This document shows, one piece after another, positions 21,613 to 32,216 of a DNA stretch of 64,000 nucleotides. The notes under the pieces are model-generated. The model was not told the DNA's origin. It worked only from the letters and a program-made list of their open reading frames with translations, and searched no databases. Source of the stretch: Mycobacterium sp. 4858 (GTDB lineage Bacteria > Actinomycetota > Actinomycetes > Mycobacteriales > Mycobacteriaceae); NCBI RefSeq assembly GCF_900240975.1, contig NZ_LT968775.1:1770603-1834602 (forward strand), written 5' to 3'. Positions within the stretch are counted from its first letter, which is position 1. Each line of letters begins with the position of its first letter. The position numbers were made by a program, and so were the translations under genes.

Positions 21613-24509
21613 GCGACGTGCAGAGCGACGTGCATATGGAAAATGGCGGCCAGACAAGGCCGTTCATAGCGCGGATGATTCATGCCCTTTCGATACCCAT
21701 CATCTTGGGGTGGTTGGGCATCGCCGTCATCGTTGCGATCGGCGTTCCCCCATTGGAGCAGGTCGAGGCGGAGAACGCGGTCCCGCTGAGTCCCGTTGCG
21801 GCGCCGTCGTTCAAGGCGATGGAGCACCTGGGCGTGGACTTCAAAGAAACCAATTCCGGCGCTTTGGCGATGATCGTCCTGGAGAGCCAGCAACCCCTCG
21901 GCGACGACGCGCACAAGTACTACAACCAATTGATTCGTGAGTTGCGGGCGGACAAGCACGTGCAGAACGTCCAGGACTTCTGGGGCGATCCGGTCACGTC
22001 TAAAGCCGCGGAGAGTTCCGACTCAAAGGCCGTCTATGTGCAGGTCCAACTCGCCGGCACCCAGGGTGGCGCCGCGGGCGATGAATCGGTAGCGGCAATT
22101 CGGCAAATAGTGGCGCAGACACCCACGCCGAATGGCTTGAAGGCCTACGTAACCGGCCCCGCGCCAACCGTTGCGGATATGAACATCGCCGGCCAAAAGA
22201 CCGTCATGCTGGTCACCGTCACGAGCATGGCGGTGATCTTCATTACCCTGCTCCTCGTCTACCGGTCCATCCTGACAGTAATTCTGTTGCTGCTGATGGT
22301 CGGGCTCCAATTGCAGGTGTCACGTGGAATAGTCGCTTTCCTCGGTCATCTCCAGCTATTGGGCCTCACCACGTTCGCCGTCAACCTGCTGGTCGCCGCG
22401 GTCATCGCGACGGGAACCGACTACGGCATATTCTTCGTCGGGCGATATCAGGAGGCGCGGCAGGCCGGCGAAGATCGGGAAACGGCTTTTTACACCACGT
22501 TCGGCAGTGTGGCCAAGGTCGTGTTGGCTTCCGGGTTGACCATCGCCGGGGCGGTTTTCTGCCTCAACTTCACCCGGTTGCCCTATTTCCAGCCGCTGGG
22601 CATCCCTTGCGCCATCGGGATCACCGTCGCGGTTCTCGTTGCCCTCACGCTCGCGCCGGCACTCCTCGTCGTGGCCGGCCGTTTTGGCATCTTCGATCCT
22701 AAACGGGTGATTACGACTCATCGCTGGCGGCGGATTGGCACGGCGATCGTACGGTGGCCCGCGCCCATTCTGGTCACGACATTAGCGATCGCACTGATCG
22801 GCCTGATAACCCTGCCCAATTACAACCCCAGCTATGACGACCAGAAATTCATTCCCACCGATATCCCCGCGAGCGTGGGAAACGCTGCCGCGCAGCGGCA
22901 TTTCCCCCAATCGCGAACCATGATGCCCGAAATTCTGCTACTCGAGAGCGATCATGATCTGCGCAATCCGGCCGACATGATCGTCCTGAACAAGGTGGCC
23001 AAGGGCGTTCTCGCTGTCCCGGGCGTTTCCACCGTGCAGTCGGTCACCCGGCCCGAGGGCATCCCACTCGAGCACACGACGATCCCCTGGATCGTGAGCA
23101 TGTCGCAGGCGAGCCAGCAAGTGAACATGGCGTTCCAGAAGGACCGCATGAACGACATGCTCAAGCAGGCCGAAGAGCTGTCGAGAATGATCGCGATCAT
23201 GCAGCACATGTACGGCCTGATGAAGGAACTCGTCGCAACGACGCATCACATGGTCGGCAAAACGCATGAGATGCAGGAGATCACGAATGAGTTGCGCGAC
23301 AAGATTTCCGATTTCGAGGATTTCTTCCGGCCGCTTCGCAGTTATTTCTATTGGGAAAGGCATTGCTACGATATTCCCGTCTGTTGGTCGCTAAGAAACA
23401 TATTCGACACACTCGACGGTGTTGACGAGATAACCGATAAGCTCAAAGAGTTGGTGGCGGATCTGGATCAACTCGACGTGCTGCTGCCGCAAATAGTGAT
23501 CCTGCTGCCTCCCATGATCGAAAGCATGCAAAGCATGCGGACCATGATGCTGACCATGCACAGCACCATGGAGGGCGTCATGGGTCAGATGGAATCGCAG
23601 GGCAACAATTCCGCCGCAATGGGGCAGGCTTTCGACCAGTCCCGAAACGAAGATTCCTTCTACCTCCCACCGGGCATCATTAACGACTCGGAGGCCTTCA
23701 AACGGGTCGAGAAAATCTTTATGTCGCCGGACGGGAAAGACGTCCGCATGCTCATTTCACAAAAGGGCGATCCGGCCACTCCCGAAGGCCTCTCGCGCGT
23801 GGAGCCCATCAAAACGGCCGCCGAGGAGGCGCTCAAGGGCACTCCGTTGGAGGATGCCAAGGTCTACCTCACCGGCACCGCGGCCATAACCAAAGACATC
23901 GTGGACGGCTCCAAATGGGATCTCTTAATCGCGGGGGTCGCGGCAATCTGCCTGATCTTCATCATCATGCTGATCATGACGCGAAGTTTCATTGCCGCGC
24001 TGGTGATCGTCGGTACGGTGTTGCTGTCGATGGGCGCGTCCTACGGGCTATCGGTGCTCGTCTGGCAGTACCTTCTTGGCCTGCAACTGCACTGGACGGT
24101 GCTGTCGACCTCGGTGATCGTCCTCTTGGCGGTGGGATCGGACTACAACCTGCTGCTGGTCTCCCGGATGAAAGAGGAATTGGCCGCCGGTATCAACACC
24201 GGCATCATTCGGGCGATGGCCGGTACGGGCAAGGTCGTGACGAACGCCGGTCTCGTGTTCGCGTTCACCATGGCTTCGATGGGGGTCAGCGACTTGCGCA
24301 GCGTCGCCCAGACGGGCACGACGATCGGGTTGGGTCTGCTCTTCGACACGTTGGTGGTGCGCGCGTTCATGACACCGTCGGTCGCCGCTTTGCTGGGACG
24401 CTGGTTCTGGTGGCCGCAACGCGTGCGTCCGCGCCCTGCCAGCTCATTGCTTCGGCCCTTAGGGTCCCGTCCGTTAGTGCGCTCGCTGCTGCTCAAACAG
24501 CCGTTGTAA
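21609..24509 (+). CDS. mmpL4a: MmpL4a RND-type GPL exporter
   Basis: A 966-residue MmpL (RND superfamily) inner-membrane transporter needed in GPL producers to move the lipid across the membrane. The two halves each carry the Asp-Tyr proton-relay pair of MmpL proteins: GTDYG near residue 268 and GSDYN near 842. Between them lies a long Met- and charge-rich helical insertion (about 497-670), the coiled-coil extension typical of MmpL4/MmpL5. It also shows [16 protein letters not shown] and the C-terminal [10 protein letters not shown]. It overlaps mmpS4 by four bases and is followed by mmpL4b after 165 bases. Confidence 0.95.
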   Translation: MSDVQSDVHMENGGQTRPFIARMIHALSIPIILGWLGIAVIVAIGVPPLEQVEAENAVPLSPVAAPSFKAMEHLGVDFKETNSGALAMIVLESQQPLGDDAHKYYNQLIRELRADKHVQNVQDFWGDPVTSKAAESSDSKAVYVQVQLAGTQGGAAGDESVAAIRQIVAQTPTPNGLKAYVTGPAPTVADMNIAGQKTVMLVTVTSMAVIFITLLLVYRSILTVILLLLMVGLQLQVSRGIVAFLGHLQLLGLTTFAVNLLVAAVIATGTDYGIFFVGRYQEARQAGEDRETAFYTTFGSVAKVVLASGLTIAGAVFCLNFTRLPYFQPLGIPCAIGITVAVLVALTLAPALLVVAGRFGIFDPKRVITTHRWRRIGTAIVRWPAPILVTTLAIALIGLITLPNYNPSYDDQKFIPTDIPASVGNAAAQRHFPQSRTMMPEILLLESDHDLRNPADMIVLNKVAKGVLAVPGVSTVQSVTRPEGIPLEHTTIPWIVSMSQASQQVNMAFQKDRMNDMLKQAEELSRMIAIMQHMYGLMKELVATTHHMVGKTHEMQEITNELRDKISDFEDFFRPLRSYFYWERHCYDIPVCWSLRNIFDTLDGVDEITDKLKELVADLDQLDVLLPQIVILLPPMIESMQSMRTMMLTMHSTMEGVMGQMESQGNNSAAMGQAFDQSRNEDSFYLPPGIINDSEAFKRVEKIFMSPDGKDVRMLISQKGDPATPEGLSRVEPIKTAAEEALKGTPLEDAKVYLTGTAAITKDIVDGSKWDLLIAGVAAICLIFIIMLIMTRSFIAALVIVGTVLLSMGASYGLSVLVWQYLLGLQLHWTVLSTSVIVLLAVGSDYNLLLVSRMKEELAAGINTGIIRAMAGTGKVVTNAGLVFAFTMASMGVSDLRSVAQTGTTIGLGLLFDTLVVRAFMTPSVAALLGRWFWWPQRVRPRPASSLLRPLGSRPLVRSLLLKQPL

Positions 24510-24674
24510 CTGGCGGACTTCCACTTTCAGGACAGGGACCGCGACCGTGGGGAACATCGTGACAGAGGACAACAGGGACGGCACTCGCCGCTGCGCCGCG
24601 GCGGACGGAACAGTCGAGGCTGTGCGCGTCCCGCACCGACTGCGCGCCGCCACTACCTGGCCGTTGAGGGCCGC

Positions 24675-27587
24675 ATGACCACCGAAGACACTCGCGCCCC
24701 TTTCTTCGCCCGGAGCATCCGCCGACTTTCGGTGTTCATCGTGCTGGCATGGGTGGCGCTGACGCTGCTGGTGACCTTCTGCGTTCCATGGCTGGAGACG
24801 GTCGGTCGCGAACATTCCGTGCCGTTGGCCCCTCAGGACGCACCGGCGGTCCAGGCCATGCAGCGCATGGGCAAGGATTTCAAAGAATCCGATTCGGACA
24901 GTATTGCGATGGTCGTGCTGGAGGGGCAGCAGCGCCTCGGGGACGACGTTCACAATTACTACGACCAATTGGTTCACGCATTAAAGGCCGACCCGAAGCA
25001 CGTCGAGCACGTGCAGGACCTGTGGGGAGACCGGCTGACGGCAGCGGGCGCCCAGAGCGACGATGGCAAGGCCGTCTATGTGCAGATAAATCTCGCAGGC
25101 AACCAAGGCACAACGCTGGGGCAGGACTCCATTGCCGCGGTCCGCAACATCATCGCGCATAGCACGCCGCCCCCGGGACTCAAGGTCTACGTGACCGGTC
25201 CGTCGGCCTTGTTGTCGGATATGCAGCAAGCTGGTGACAGGTCCATTCTGAAGATGACCGCGGTGGGCGCGCTGATCATTTTCGTGGTGCTGCTCTTCGT
25301 CTACCGGTCGGTCCTCACCGTAATTCTGTTGTTGGTCACCGTGGGGATCGAGGTTCTTGCCGCCAGGGGAATCGTTGCGTTCCTCGGCGACCATAGTCTC
25401 GTCGCGCTCTCTACTTTCGCCGTCAACCTCCTGGTGGCACTCGCGATGGCGGCCGGAACCGACTACGCGATCTTCTTCTTCGGCCGGTATCAGGAGGCGC
25501 GTCAGGCCGGCGAGGACCGGGAAACGGCCTTCTACACCACCTACCGCGGGGTCGCCCCCGTGGTCTTGGGTTCCGGGTTGACGATTGCCGGCGCGATGTT
25601 GTGTCTGGGCTTTACGCGGATGCCCATCTTCCAGACCATGGGCGTGCCGTGCGCCGTGGGCATGCTCGTTGCCGTCGTGATCGCGCTCACGCTGGTTCCC
25701 GCAGTTCTCACCATCGGGAGTGGCTTCGGGCTGTTCGATCCCAGGCGGATTCTCGCGTTCGGTCGATGGCGCCGGATCGGCACGGCCATCGTCCGCTGGC
25801 CCGTGCCCATCCTCGCGGCGACCATAGCGGTGGCCGTGGTCGGTCTCGTGACGTTGCCCGGCTACCAGACCAGCTACAACAACCGGTTTTACATGCCCAA
25901 TGACATTCCCGCGAACGTCGGATACGCGGCCGCCGATCGTCATTTCTCTCAAGCGCGAATGATGCCGGAAATCGTGATGATCGAATCGGATCACGACATG
26001 CGCAACCCCGCGGATTTCCTCGTCCTGCACAGACTGGCCAAGGCAATCTTCAAGGTTTACGGTATCTCTCGGGTTCAGGGCATAACCCGCCCCGAGGGTA
26101 CGCCGATTCAGCACACGTCGATACCCTTCTTGCTGCAAATGCAATATGCGGTTATGCAGCAAGATCAAAAATATATGCGAGACCGCGCGAACGACTTGCT
26201 TAAGCAAGTGGATATAATATCGTTTCAAATCACCACAATGAAGCGGATGTACGAACTACAGAAGAAGCTCACAGCTATTACTCATGATTCGATCCTCAAG
26301 ACCAAAGAAATGCAGACCGTTATTGCGGAGCTCCGAGATCATATATCCGATTTTGAGGATTTCTATAGGCCGATTAGAAGTTATTTTTACTGGGAGAGAC
26401 ATTGCTACGATATTCCCATATGCTGGGCATTAAGGAATATATTCGACTCGATCGACGGTATCGACGAACTGAGCGATAAGCTCGATGAGCTTGTCGCCGA
26501 CCTGAACAAGATGGACGTGCTTTTACCAAAACTGCTCGAGGTTTTCCCGCCGTCAATCGCAATTGCGGAGGACATGCGGACCATGCTGCTTACGGCCTAC
26601 AGCACCATGAACGGAACGCTCGGTCAGATGGACAACCAGAAAGAGAACGCCACCGCCATGGGGGCGACCTTCGACGCCGCGAGGGACGACGATTCCTTCT
26701 ACTTGCCGCCTGACATCTTCCAAAATGAAGACTTCAAGCGCGCGATGAATCAATTCCTGTCCCCGGACGGGAAAGCGGCCCGTTTCATCATCTCGCACAA
26801 GGGCGATCCCGCGTCGCCCGAGGGACTCGCGCGTATCGACAAGATCAGGACGGCGGCCGAGGAGGCACTCAAGACGACGCCGCTGGAGCCGTCCAAGATC
26901 TATATCGCCGGCACAGCGTCTACATTCAAGGACTTCCGCGACGGCTCTACCTACGATCTATTTATTGCGGGAGTCGGTGCACTCTGCCTCATTTTCATCA
27001 TCATGCTGATCATCACCCGCGGTTTTGTCGCCTCGCTGGTCATTGTCGGCACAGTTGCGCTTTCGCTCGGGTCCTCCTTCGGGCTTTCGGTACTGATCTG
27101 GCAATACATCCTCGGCATCAACTTGTACTGGATGGTGCTGCCGATGTCGGTGATCGTGCTACTGGCGGTGGGGTCCGACTACAACCTGCTGCTGGTATCC
27201 CGGATGAAAGAAGAAATAGCCGGGGGCATCAACACCGGCATCATTCGCGCGATGGGTGGCACCGGCAAGGTCGTGACCAACGCGGGTCTGGTGTTCGCAT
27301 TCACGATGGCCTCGATGGTCGCCAGCGACTTGCGAATCATCGGTCAGGTCGGAACAACCATTGGTCTGGGTCTGTTGTTCGACACCTTGATCGTGCGCTC
27401 CTTCATGACGCCGACCATCGCCGCGCTGCTGGGTCGATGGTTCTGGTGGCCACAGATAGTTCGTCCGCGCCCAGCAAGTCAAATGCTTCGGCCCGACGGG
27501 CCGCGTCCACTGGTGCGTTCGCTGCTACTACACCGCGAGTTCAGCGACGATACTCCGACATCCGAGATTCCCAAGGCGTCGTTGTAG
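24675..27587 (+). CDS. mmpL4b: MmpL4b RND-type GPL exporter
   Basis: A 970-residue MmpL paralogue colinear with MmpL4a throughout, so a tandem duplicate. Asp-Tyr relay pairs: GTDYA near residue 260 and GSDYN near 832. The helical hairpin insertion is about 492-655. The DNA of that insertion (about 26140-26500) is visibly richer in A and T than the rest of the gene. The ATG at 24675 gives a start matching MmpL4a; the upstream ribosome site is weak. In M. smegmatis and M. abscessus GPL loci the two MmpL4 proteins act together with MmpS4 (family knowledge). Confidence 0.95.
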   Translation: MTTEDTRAPFFARSIRRLSVFIVLAWVALTLLVTFCVPWLETVGREHSVPLAPQDAPAVQAMQRMGKDFKESDSDSIAMVVLEGQQRLGDDVHNYYDQLVHALKADPKHVEHVQDLWGDRLTAAGAQSDDGKAVYVQINLAGNQGTTLGQDSIAAVRNIIAHSTPPPGLKVYVTGPSALLSDMQQAGDRSILKMTAVGALIIFVVLLFVYRSVLTVILLLVTVGIEVLAARGIVAFLGDHSLVALSTFAVNLLVALAMAAGTDYAIFFFGRYQEARQAGEDRETAFYTTYRGVAPVVLGSGLTIAGAMLCLGFTRMPIFQTMGVPCAVGMLVAVVIALTLVPAVLTIGSGFGLFDPRRILAFGRWRRIGTAIVRWPVPILAATIAVAVVGLVTLPGYQTSYNNRFYMPNDIPANVGYAAADRHFSQARMMPEIVMIESDHDMRNPADFLVLHRLAKAIFKVYGISRVQGITRPEGTPIQHTSIPFLLQMQYAVMQQDQKYMRDRANDLLKQVDIISFQITTMKRMYELQKKLTAITHDSILKTKEMQTVIAELRDHISDFEDFYRPIRSYFYWERHCYDIPICWALRNIFDSIDGIDELSDKLDELVADLNKMDVLLPKLLEVFPPSIAIAEDMRTMLLTAYSTMNGTLGQMDNQKENATAMGATFDAARDDDSFYLPPDIFQNEDFKRAMNQFLSPDGKAARFIISHKGDPASPEGLARIDKIRTAAEEALKTTPLEPSKIYIAGTASTFKDFRDGSTYDLFIAGVGALCLIFIIMLIITRGFVASLVIVGTVALSLGSSFGLSVLIWQYILGINLYWMVLPMSVIVLLAVGSDYNLLLVSRMKEEIAGGINTGIIRAMGGTGKVVTNAGLVFAFTMASMVASDLRIIGQVGTTIGLGLLFDTLIVRSFMTPTIAALLGRWFWWPQIVRPRPASQMLRPDGPRPLVRSLLLHREFSDDTPTSEIPKASL

Positions 27588-27757
27588 GGAATTCCACATT
27601 CGTCCACTGCAATGCAGCAAAGCAGCATCGCTACCTTCCAGAGACCCGACGGAGAAGGCCTTCTCCACCGCGGCCGTCGCCAAGGTCTGTCTGCCACAGT
27701 TCGACGTACTAGCGATACGGCCAACAGAGAGGCAGCCACCATGAAATACTCGTTACT
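27588..27757 (+). promoter_or_regulatory. mmpL4b-drrA intergenic region with palindrome and mini-ORF
   Basis: Contains CTGCAATGCAG near 27606, a perfect 16-bp palindrome GGAGAAGGCCTTCTCC at 27651-27666, and a six-codon ORF at 27741-27761 (MKYSLL) preceded by GAGAGG. The stop of the mini-ORF overlaps the drrA GTG start as GTGA. The palindrome may be an operator or a short hairpin. The mini-ORF may couple translation into drrA. Confidence 0.45.
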
Positions 27758-28705
27758 GTGAGACCACTTGCGATCGAGGTTGAAGGCCTCACAAAGACAT
27801 TCGGACGAAACCCGCCCGCGCTCTGTGGTGTGAGCTTTTCAGTTCCAGGGGGGACGGTGTGCGGCCTGCTCGGCCACAACGGCGCCGGCAAGACGACCAC
27901 CATCAACATCTTGTCCACGCTGATCCGACCGAGTTCCGGCCGCGCAACTGTCGCCGGCTATGACATCATCCGCGACGCCGCGCAGGTGCGCGCCAGCATC
28001 GGAATGACCGGGCAGTACACCGCGATAGACCCCCTGCTAACAGGCCGGGAGAACCTGGTGTTGTATGGGAGGCTGCGGGGGCTACGTCGACAGCAGGCAA
28101 AGGCTCGCGCCGACGAGCTTATTGAACAGTTCGATCTGAGCGGGGCGGCAGACCGGCGAATATCCACATATTCCGGAGGCATGCGGCGGCGCGTTGACCT
28201 CGCAAGCGCCCTAGTGGTGCTGCCAAAGGTGTTGTTTTTGGACGAGCCCACCATTGGACTGGACCCCCGCAGCCGGCGCGATGTGTGGACTCTGGTGACC
28301 TCGTTGGCCCATCAGGGCATTACCGTGCTGCTAACAACGCAGTATCTGGAAGAAGCCGACGTGCTGAGCGACTCAATTGTCGTCGTCGACCACGGGCAGG
28401 TTATTGCCAGTGGAACAGCCGAAGACCTGAAGCGCCGCGTCGGCGCCAACTACTGTCAGGTGAGCCCGGCCGATCCGGCTGACCTGCCTCGGGTGGCGGC
28501 GGCATTGGCCGGGCTCGCTGGAACCGATATCGATACCGACATGAACTCCGTGTCGGTATTCGCCCCCGATGGGCTGGCCACGCTGGGTGAGGTTTTTCGC
28601 CGCGTCGATGCAATCGGCATCGAACTTGCTGACATCTCGCTACGCAAACCATCGCTCGACGAGGCGTTCTTGCACCTCACCGAACCTACTGTCACCCAAT
28701 CATGA
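27758..28705 (+). CDS. drrA: DrrA-type ABC transporter ATPase
   Basis: A 315-residue ATP-binding subunit of a DrrABC-type lipid/antibiotic exporter. Walker A is GHNGAGKTT (residues 39-47), the signature TYSGGMRRR (137-145) and Walker B VLFLDEPTIG (158-167), with the DrrA-type C-terminal extension ending LRKPSLDEAFLHLT. GTG start. The stop overlaps drrB (ATGA). In M. avium complex GPL clusters drrABC sits beside the serovar-specific sugar genes. By analogy it exports GPL, although direct proof for the substrate is limited. Confidence 0.93.
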   Translation: MRPLAIEVEGLTKTFGRNPPALCGVSFSVPGGTVCGLLGHNGAGKTTTINILSTLIRPSSGRATVAGYDIIRDAAQVRASIGMTGQYTAIDPLLTGRENLVLYGRLRGLRRQQAKARADELIEQFDLSGAADRRISTYSGGMRRRVDLASALVVLPKVLFLDEPTIGLDPRSRRDVWTLVTSLAHQGITVLLTTQYLEEADVLSDSIVVVDHGQVIASGTAEDLKRRVGANYCQVSPADPADLPRVAAALAGLAGTDIDTDMNSVSVFAPDGLATLGEVFRRVDAIGIELADISLRKPSLDEAFLHLTEPTVTQS

Positions 28706-29442
28706 GCGCCCTGGCCGCACTCACCGAACGTTCGCTTAAGTCCGCGGTTCGCGACGGCGGGATGGTCTACGAGATGCTTTCACCTGTCGGGTATTTGGCA
28801 GGTTTTGCCGTGGCGCTGCATGGGCTTATAGACACCGATCGTGTGAGTTATTCGCAGTACCTGGTGCCGGCGGTGGTCGTGCAATCGGTGATCTTTGTCG
28901 CGGTGTTCACCGGCGACCGCGCGGCGCGTGATCACCTGCATGGACTGGGCGAGCGGTTCGGAACGCTCCCGATCGCCGCGGCGGTCCCCGTGACAGCCCG
29001 CATGGTGGCCACCCTTATGAGGGGCGCGCTCGCGATCTCAGTGGCGATGGTGGCGAGCTATGCGATCGGATTCCGGATAACCGGAGGGGTGGGCTACGCG
29101 TTGGCCTTCACGCTCCTCGCGCTACTCCTGTGTCTAGCTGTGGCGTTGGGTGCCGATGCCCTGGGGTCGGGCGCGAGCAGCTTGGAGGGTGTCAGCCACA
29201 TACTATTCGTTCCCCAGCTGTTGCTGTTCTTGCTCTCCACCGGAATCGCCCCGGAGAAAACCTTTCCCGGGTGGTTGCGTCCGTATGTGCGCAACCAGCC
29301 CGGGTCGCAGGTCACCGAGACACTGCGCGGCCTCGCCGCGGGGCACGTCGCGGTTGGCACCTTGATGGCCGCCCTGGCTTGGTGTGTGGGCATGATACTG
29401 GTCTTCGGTGCGATCACGGTGCGCATGCAGAGGCGGAGATAG
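28702..29442 (+). CDS. drrB: DrrB-type ABC transporter permease
   Basis: A 246-residue ABC-2 type permease with about six hydrophobic segments, including VSYSQYLVPAVVVQSVIFVA, LAFTLLALLLCLAVALG and LFVPQLLLFLLSTGI. The pattern YVRNQPGSQVTETLRGLA near the C-terminus is typical of DrrB-like permeases. It overlaps drrA by four bases. The TAG stop overlaps the drrC GTG by one base. Confidence 0.9.
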   Translation: MSALAALTERSLKSAVRDGGMVYEMLSPVGYLAGFAVALHGLIDTDRVSYSQYLVPAVVVQSVIFVAVFTGDRAARDHLHGLGERFGTLPIAAAVPVTARMVATLMRGALAISVAMVASYAIGFRITGGVGYALAFTLLALLLCLAVALGADALGSGASSLEGVSHILFVPQLLLFLLSTGIAPEKTFPGWLRPYVRNQPGSQVTETLRGLAAGHVAVGTLMAALAWCVGMILVFGAITVRMQRRR

Positions 29443-30233
29443 TGACACTCCAGTCGCAGACGCATAGTTCACTGCTGACTGAGAGCTGGGTGCAAGCCGG
29501 TCGACTTCTCACTCGGTGGCGGCGTGACCACGGGGTGATGGTTGGATCGTTGCTTTTTCCGATCAGCCTCATGCTTGTCTACGAAGTTGTGCTCGGTGAG
29601 CAGGTCCGTAAGGTCACCGGCGTCGACGGCGTTTACGGCCTGGCTCCACTATGCGCGGTTCTTTCCGCAGTGTTCGGAGCGCTAGGCGGCGCCGTCAGTA
29701 TCTCGTCAGAGCGAGACTCAGGACTGCTCAGCAAGATGTGGGTGCTGCCGGTCCATCGAACGAGCGCGCTCGCCGGACGGGTAATCGCCGACGCCGTTCG
29801 CTCGTTCTTTGGGACAGTCATGGTCACTGGCCTCGGTGTGGCAATGGGGCTACGCTTCACGCACGGCTGGCTCACAGCACTCCCGTACGTTTTGATCCCA
29901 TCGATCGCGGTGGCCGGGTTCACGGCGTTAGTGATGGCACTGGCCATCCGAATCAACGGCCGTAATGTCATGATTTGGTTGGTGGGCGTGACAGTTTCGC
30001 TGGCGTTTCTCAATCCTGGTACCACTCCGATCGGCCTCTACCCGGGCTGGCTTCAACCATTTGTCAGAGTGCAGCCGATGTCGCCCCCCATCGAGGCGAT
30101 GTGGGCACTGGCTCACGGCGGCTCTATCGTGTGGCCTCTGGCGATGACTCTTCTCTGGACGATCGGAATGCTTGCGATGTTCACTCCGATCGCCATGCGT
30201 GGCTATCGGCTCGCCGCCGAGGCCTGCGCGTGA
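29442..30233 (+). CDS. drrC: DrrC-type ABC transporter permease
   Basis: A 263-residue ABC-2 type permease, second membrane subunit of the DrrABC exporter. The start is the GTG at 29442, which overlaps the drrB stop (TAGTGA). A longer in-frame extension to 29130 would overlap drrB heavily and has no membrane-protein character, so it is rejected. Hydrophobic segments include VGSLLFPISLMLVYEVVLG, LAPLCAVLSAVFGALGG, MIWLVGVTVSLAFLNPG and MTLLWTIGMLAMFTPIAM. It ends ten bases before the stop of the convergent glycosyltransferase gene. Confidence 0.9.
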   Translation: MTLQSQTHSSLLTESWVQAGRLLTRWRRDHGVMVGSLLFPISLMLVYEVVLGEQVRKVTGVDGVYGLAPLCAVLSAVFGALGGAVSISSERDSGLLSKMWVLPVHRTSALAGRVIADAVRSFFGTVMVTGLGVAMGLRFTHGWLTALPYVLIPSIAVAGFTALVMALAIRINGRNVMIWLVGVTVSLAFLNPGTTPIGLYPGWLQPFVRVQPMSPPIEAMWALAHGGSIVWPLAMTLLWTIGMLAMFTPIAMRGYRLAAEACA

Positions 30234-30243
30234 GAGTTAAGGA

Positions 30244-31083
30244 TCAACGATTCGAAGCCCCGCCACGGGTCAGCGCGACAATGCGTGCAATCTTGTTCGC
30301 GAAGAGCAACTTGGTCCTAACCATCCACTGACGGATTGCGGGCCGCCAGTCTTCATTTCGTCGTATGGCCGCTGACGTTCGGCTGAGTATTTCAAAGGCC
30401 GATGCCCAGAAAAATACCGGCAGTCGTTTGCGAAATTCTTTGTCAACTGTGCTGCTAATTCCCGACAAATCGTTGTACCGGGCAACGACAATGTCCATGT
30501 ACCGGGTTTTGAGGGACGGATTGGAGAAGCAGCGGATGTTGAAATCCCAGTCTGCCCAAATCCGATAACGCAGGTTGTAGGGGCCGATACCTGCGAAAAG
30601 CTCCCGACGGTAGAAGATCGACTGGTGGCACATGTTCGTCTCAAATAGCAGACGGTCAAGATCGAACATGCCGGCATGGCGCGCCCCGGTCGAGCGCATG
30701 ACCACATCGCCATACACCAGATCGCTCGGCTCATGGTCGCCAATGAAGGCGGCGACACGGCCTAGCGTGTCCGCGTCGTATAGGAGGTCGTCGGCGCCCA
30801 GGAAGAGCAACCACGCTCCTTTGGCCATGCCAACGCCACGGTTCATGGCGTCGTAGGGCCCCTGGTCGGGGCCGGAATGGATAACTAGTCGACTACCGAA
30901 CTCGGCAAGGAAACTGTTCGCGATGTCGATGGTTTCATCCGTCGAGCCGCCGTCGACGAGGACCAGCTCGAAGTCGCTGCAGCTCTGCCGGACGATGCTT
31001 TCAAGACAAGCGTGCACGGTCGCCGCCGTGTTAAAAGTCGGAACGATGATCGAAAACATTGGCGCGCTCATGTCGCTACTCAT
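30244..31083 (-). CDS. family 2 glycosyltransferase
   Basis: A 279-residue GT2 (GT-A fold) glycosyltransferase without membrane anchor. Visible motifs: SIIVPTFNTAATV at the N-terminus, LVDGGSTDETIDIA, the dipeptide-rich metal site FLGADDLLYD and YDAMNRGVGMAKG. It lies between drrC and the GPL glycosyltransferase at 37145, the interval that varies between M. avium complex serovars, so it probably adds a serovar-specific sugar (inference). Donor and acceptor unknown. Codon use is less GC-rich than in the mps and gtf genes. Start could also be Met5 or Met9. Confidence 0.85.
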   Translation of the reverse strand: MSSDMSAPMFSIIVPTFNTAATVHACLESIVRQSCSDFELVLVDGGSTDETIDIANSFLAEFGSRLVIHSGPDQGPYDAMNRGVGMAKGAWLLFLGADDLLYDADTLGRVAAFIGDHEPSDLVYGDVVMRSTGARHAGMFDLDRLLFETNMCHQSIFYRRELFAGIGPYNLRYRIWADWDFNIRCFSNPSLKTRYMDIVVARYNDLSGISSTVDKEFRKRLPVFFWASAFEILSRTSAAIRRNEDWRPAIRQWMVRTKLLFANKIARIVALTRGGASNR

Positions 31084-31160
31084 AAGACGCGGCTTACGCG
31101 CTGGGCCCGGAACGTGGGTAGTCCGTCTGCCAAATGATCTGCTGAACTACGCATTTCAAC

Positions 31161-31892
31161 TCAATTATTCTCGCGGAAGAAGGTGCCATCGGCCTGCAGC
31201 ATTCGGCCATTGCGCGGATCCGTGAAACACGGTCGCAATCCCGTTAGCGTGAACCCAAGAGAATATGCCAGTTCGAGCGCTTCCGGAATAAGCATCCCGC
31301 CTTCGTATAGAGGCAGGAACGAGAGTTCCAGTTGCATGCCGATACAACGGTCGTTCAACGTCGAGTTGGCACCTGCGAGCACCTGCTTCTCAAACCCCTG
31401 AACGTCGATCTTGAGAAATACTATGTCGGTTGCGCCTAAAATCTCTGACGCGATAGAATCAAGCCTATATATCGGCACGTCTTCGGTGCCGATATAATTC
31501 GCTGGTGGGTAAGCATCTTGATGGCTTTTAAGCATCGGCAAGACGGAACTACTTTCAGCCGCGTTGCCTGCAACATTTATCGATATCGTTCCATCCACAT
31601 CACCTAGGGCATACCTCCGGCATTCCCAGAGTGAATCCCTCGCCGCTCTGCCTTCCAGGATCGAAAAGGGTTGCGAGAGGGGTTCGAACGAAACTATACG
31701 GCCTTTATATCCCGCCTTGCGAAGGCCATGAGCGTACTGTCCCGAATTAGCACCTATATCCAATACTGTACTTACCCGAAGGGCTTCGAGTTGGTTCGCA
31801 AAGTCGGTATTCCAGATTCGATCAGAGTAATATCGCAAGACCCCTAAAGGGATGCCACGTGCGACCAAACCAACCTGCCTCAATAATTGCAC
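31161..31892 (-). CDS. FkbM-family O-methyltransferase
   Basis: A 243-residue SAM-dependent methyltransferase of the FkbM type. SAM-binding motif VLDIGANSGQYAHGL (about residues 42-56), then VSFEPLSQPF, and FLKIDVQGFEKQVLAGA typical of FkbM proteins. Likely O-methylates a deoxysugar of the GPL appendage, such as fucose or rhamnose; the position cannot be read from the sequence. GTG start. Composition is clearly lower in GC than the synthetase genes, suggesting recent acquisition with its neighbours. Confidence 0.85.
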   Translation of the reverse strand: MQLLRQVGLVARGIPLGVLRYYSDRIWNTDFANQLEALRVSTVLDIGANSGQYAHGLRKAGYKGRIVSFEPLSQPFSILEGRAARDSLWECRRYALGDVDGTISINVAGNAAESSSVLPMLKSHQDAYPPANYIGTEDVPIYRLDSIASEILGATDIVFLKIDVQGFEKQVLAGANSTLNDRCIGMQLELSFLPLYEGGMLIPEALELAYSLGFTLTGLRPCFTDPRNGRMLQADGTFFRENN

Positions 31893-32216
31893 CGGGTAAC
31901 AGTAACATGGGAATACCGAAAGGTAATAGTCTCCGGGAAACGACGCGCTGAATATAAATGCGACTTACGCTGACGCCCCCCGCGGCATCGGTGCCGCTCG
32001 CGACAGAGAACACAGTCGGCATGGCACGCAAGAACTCTGACGAGGCCGATAACTCCCCCGATCACCGGCCGCTTCACCTTGCCCGGCGCGGCCTCGGGGC
32101 GCCCCTCGGCGCATCGAACCTCGAGCCCATCCCCGTACGTAGGCCGCCACCATTCCGCTGCCCGGGTTGAGCGGCCAATCAATAAATCACCAGAAGATCG
32201 TCTCAACGCGTGCCAT
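31893..32216. other. intergenic region, no gene seen
   Basis: 324 bases between the FkbM gene and the fucose-synthase-like gene, both on the minus strand. It could hold a promoter for the two downstream minus-strand genes. I see no convincing ORF, repeat or RNA gene. Confidence 0.5.

Noticed and set aside
29130..29441. Longer start for drrC
   Set aside because: Would lie inside drrB in another frame; the GTG overlapping the drrB stop is the natural start.
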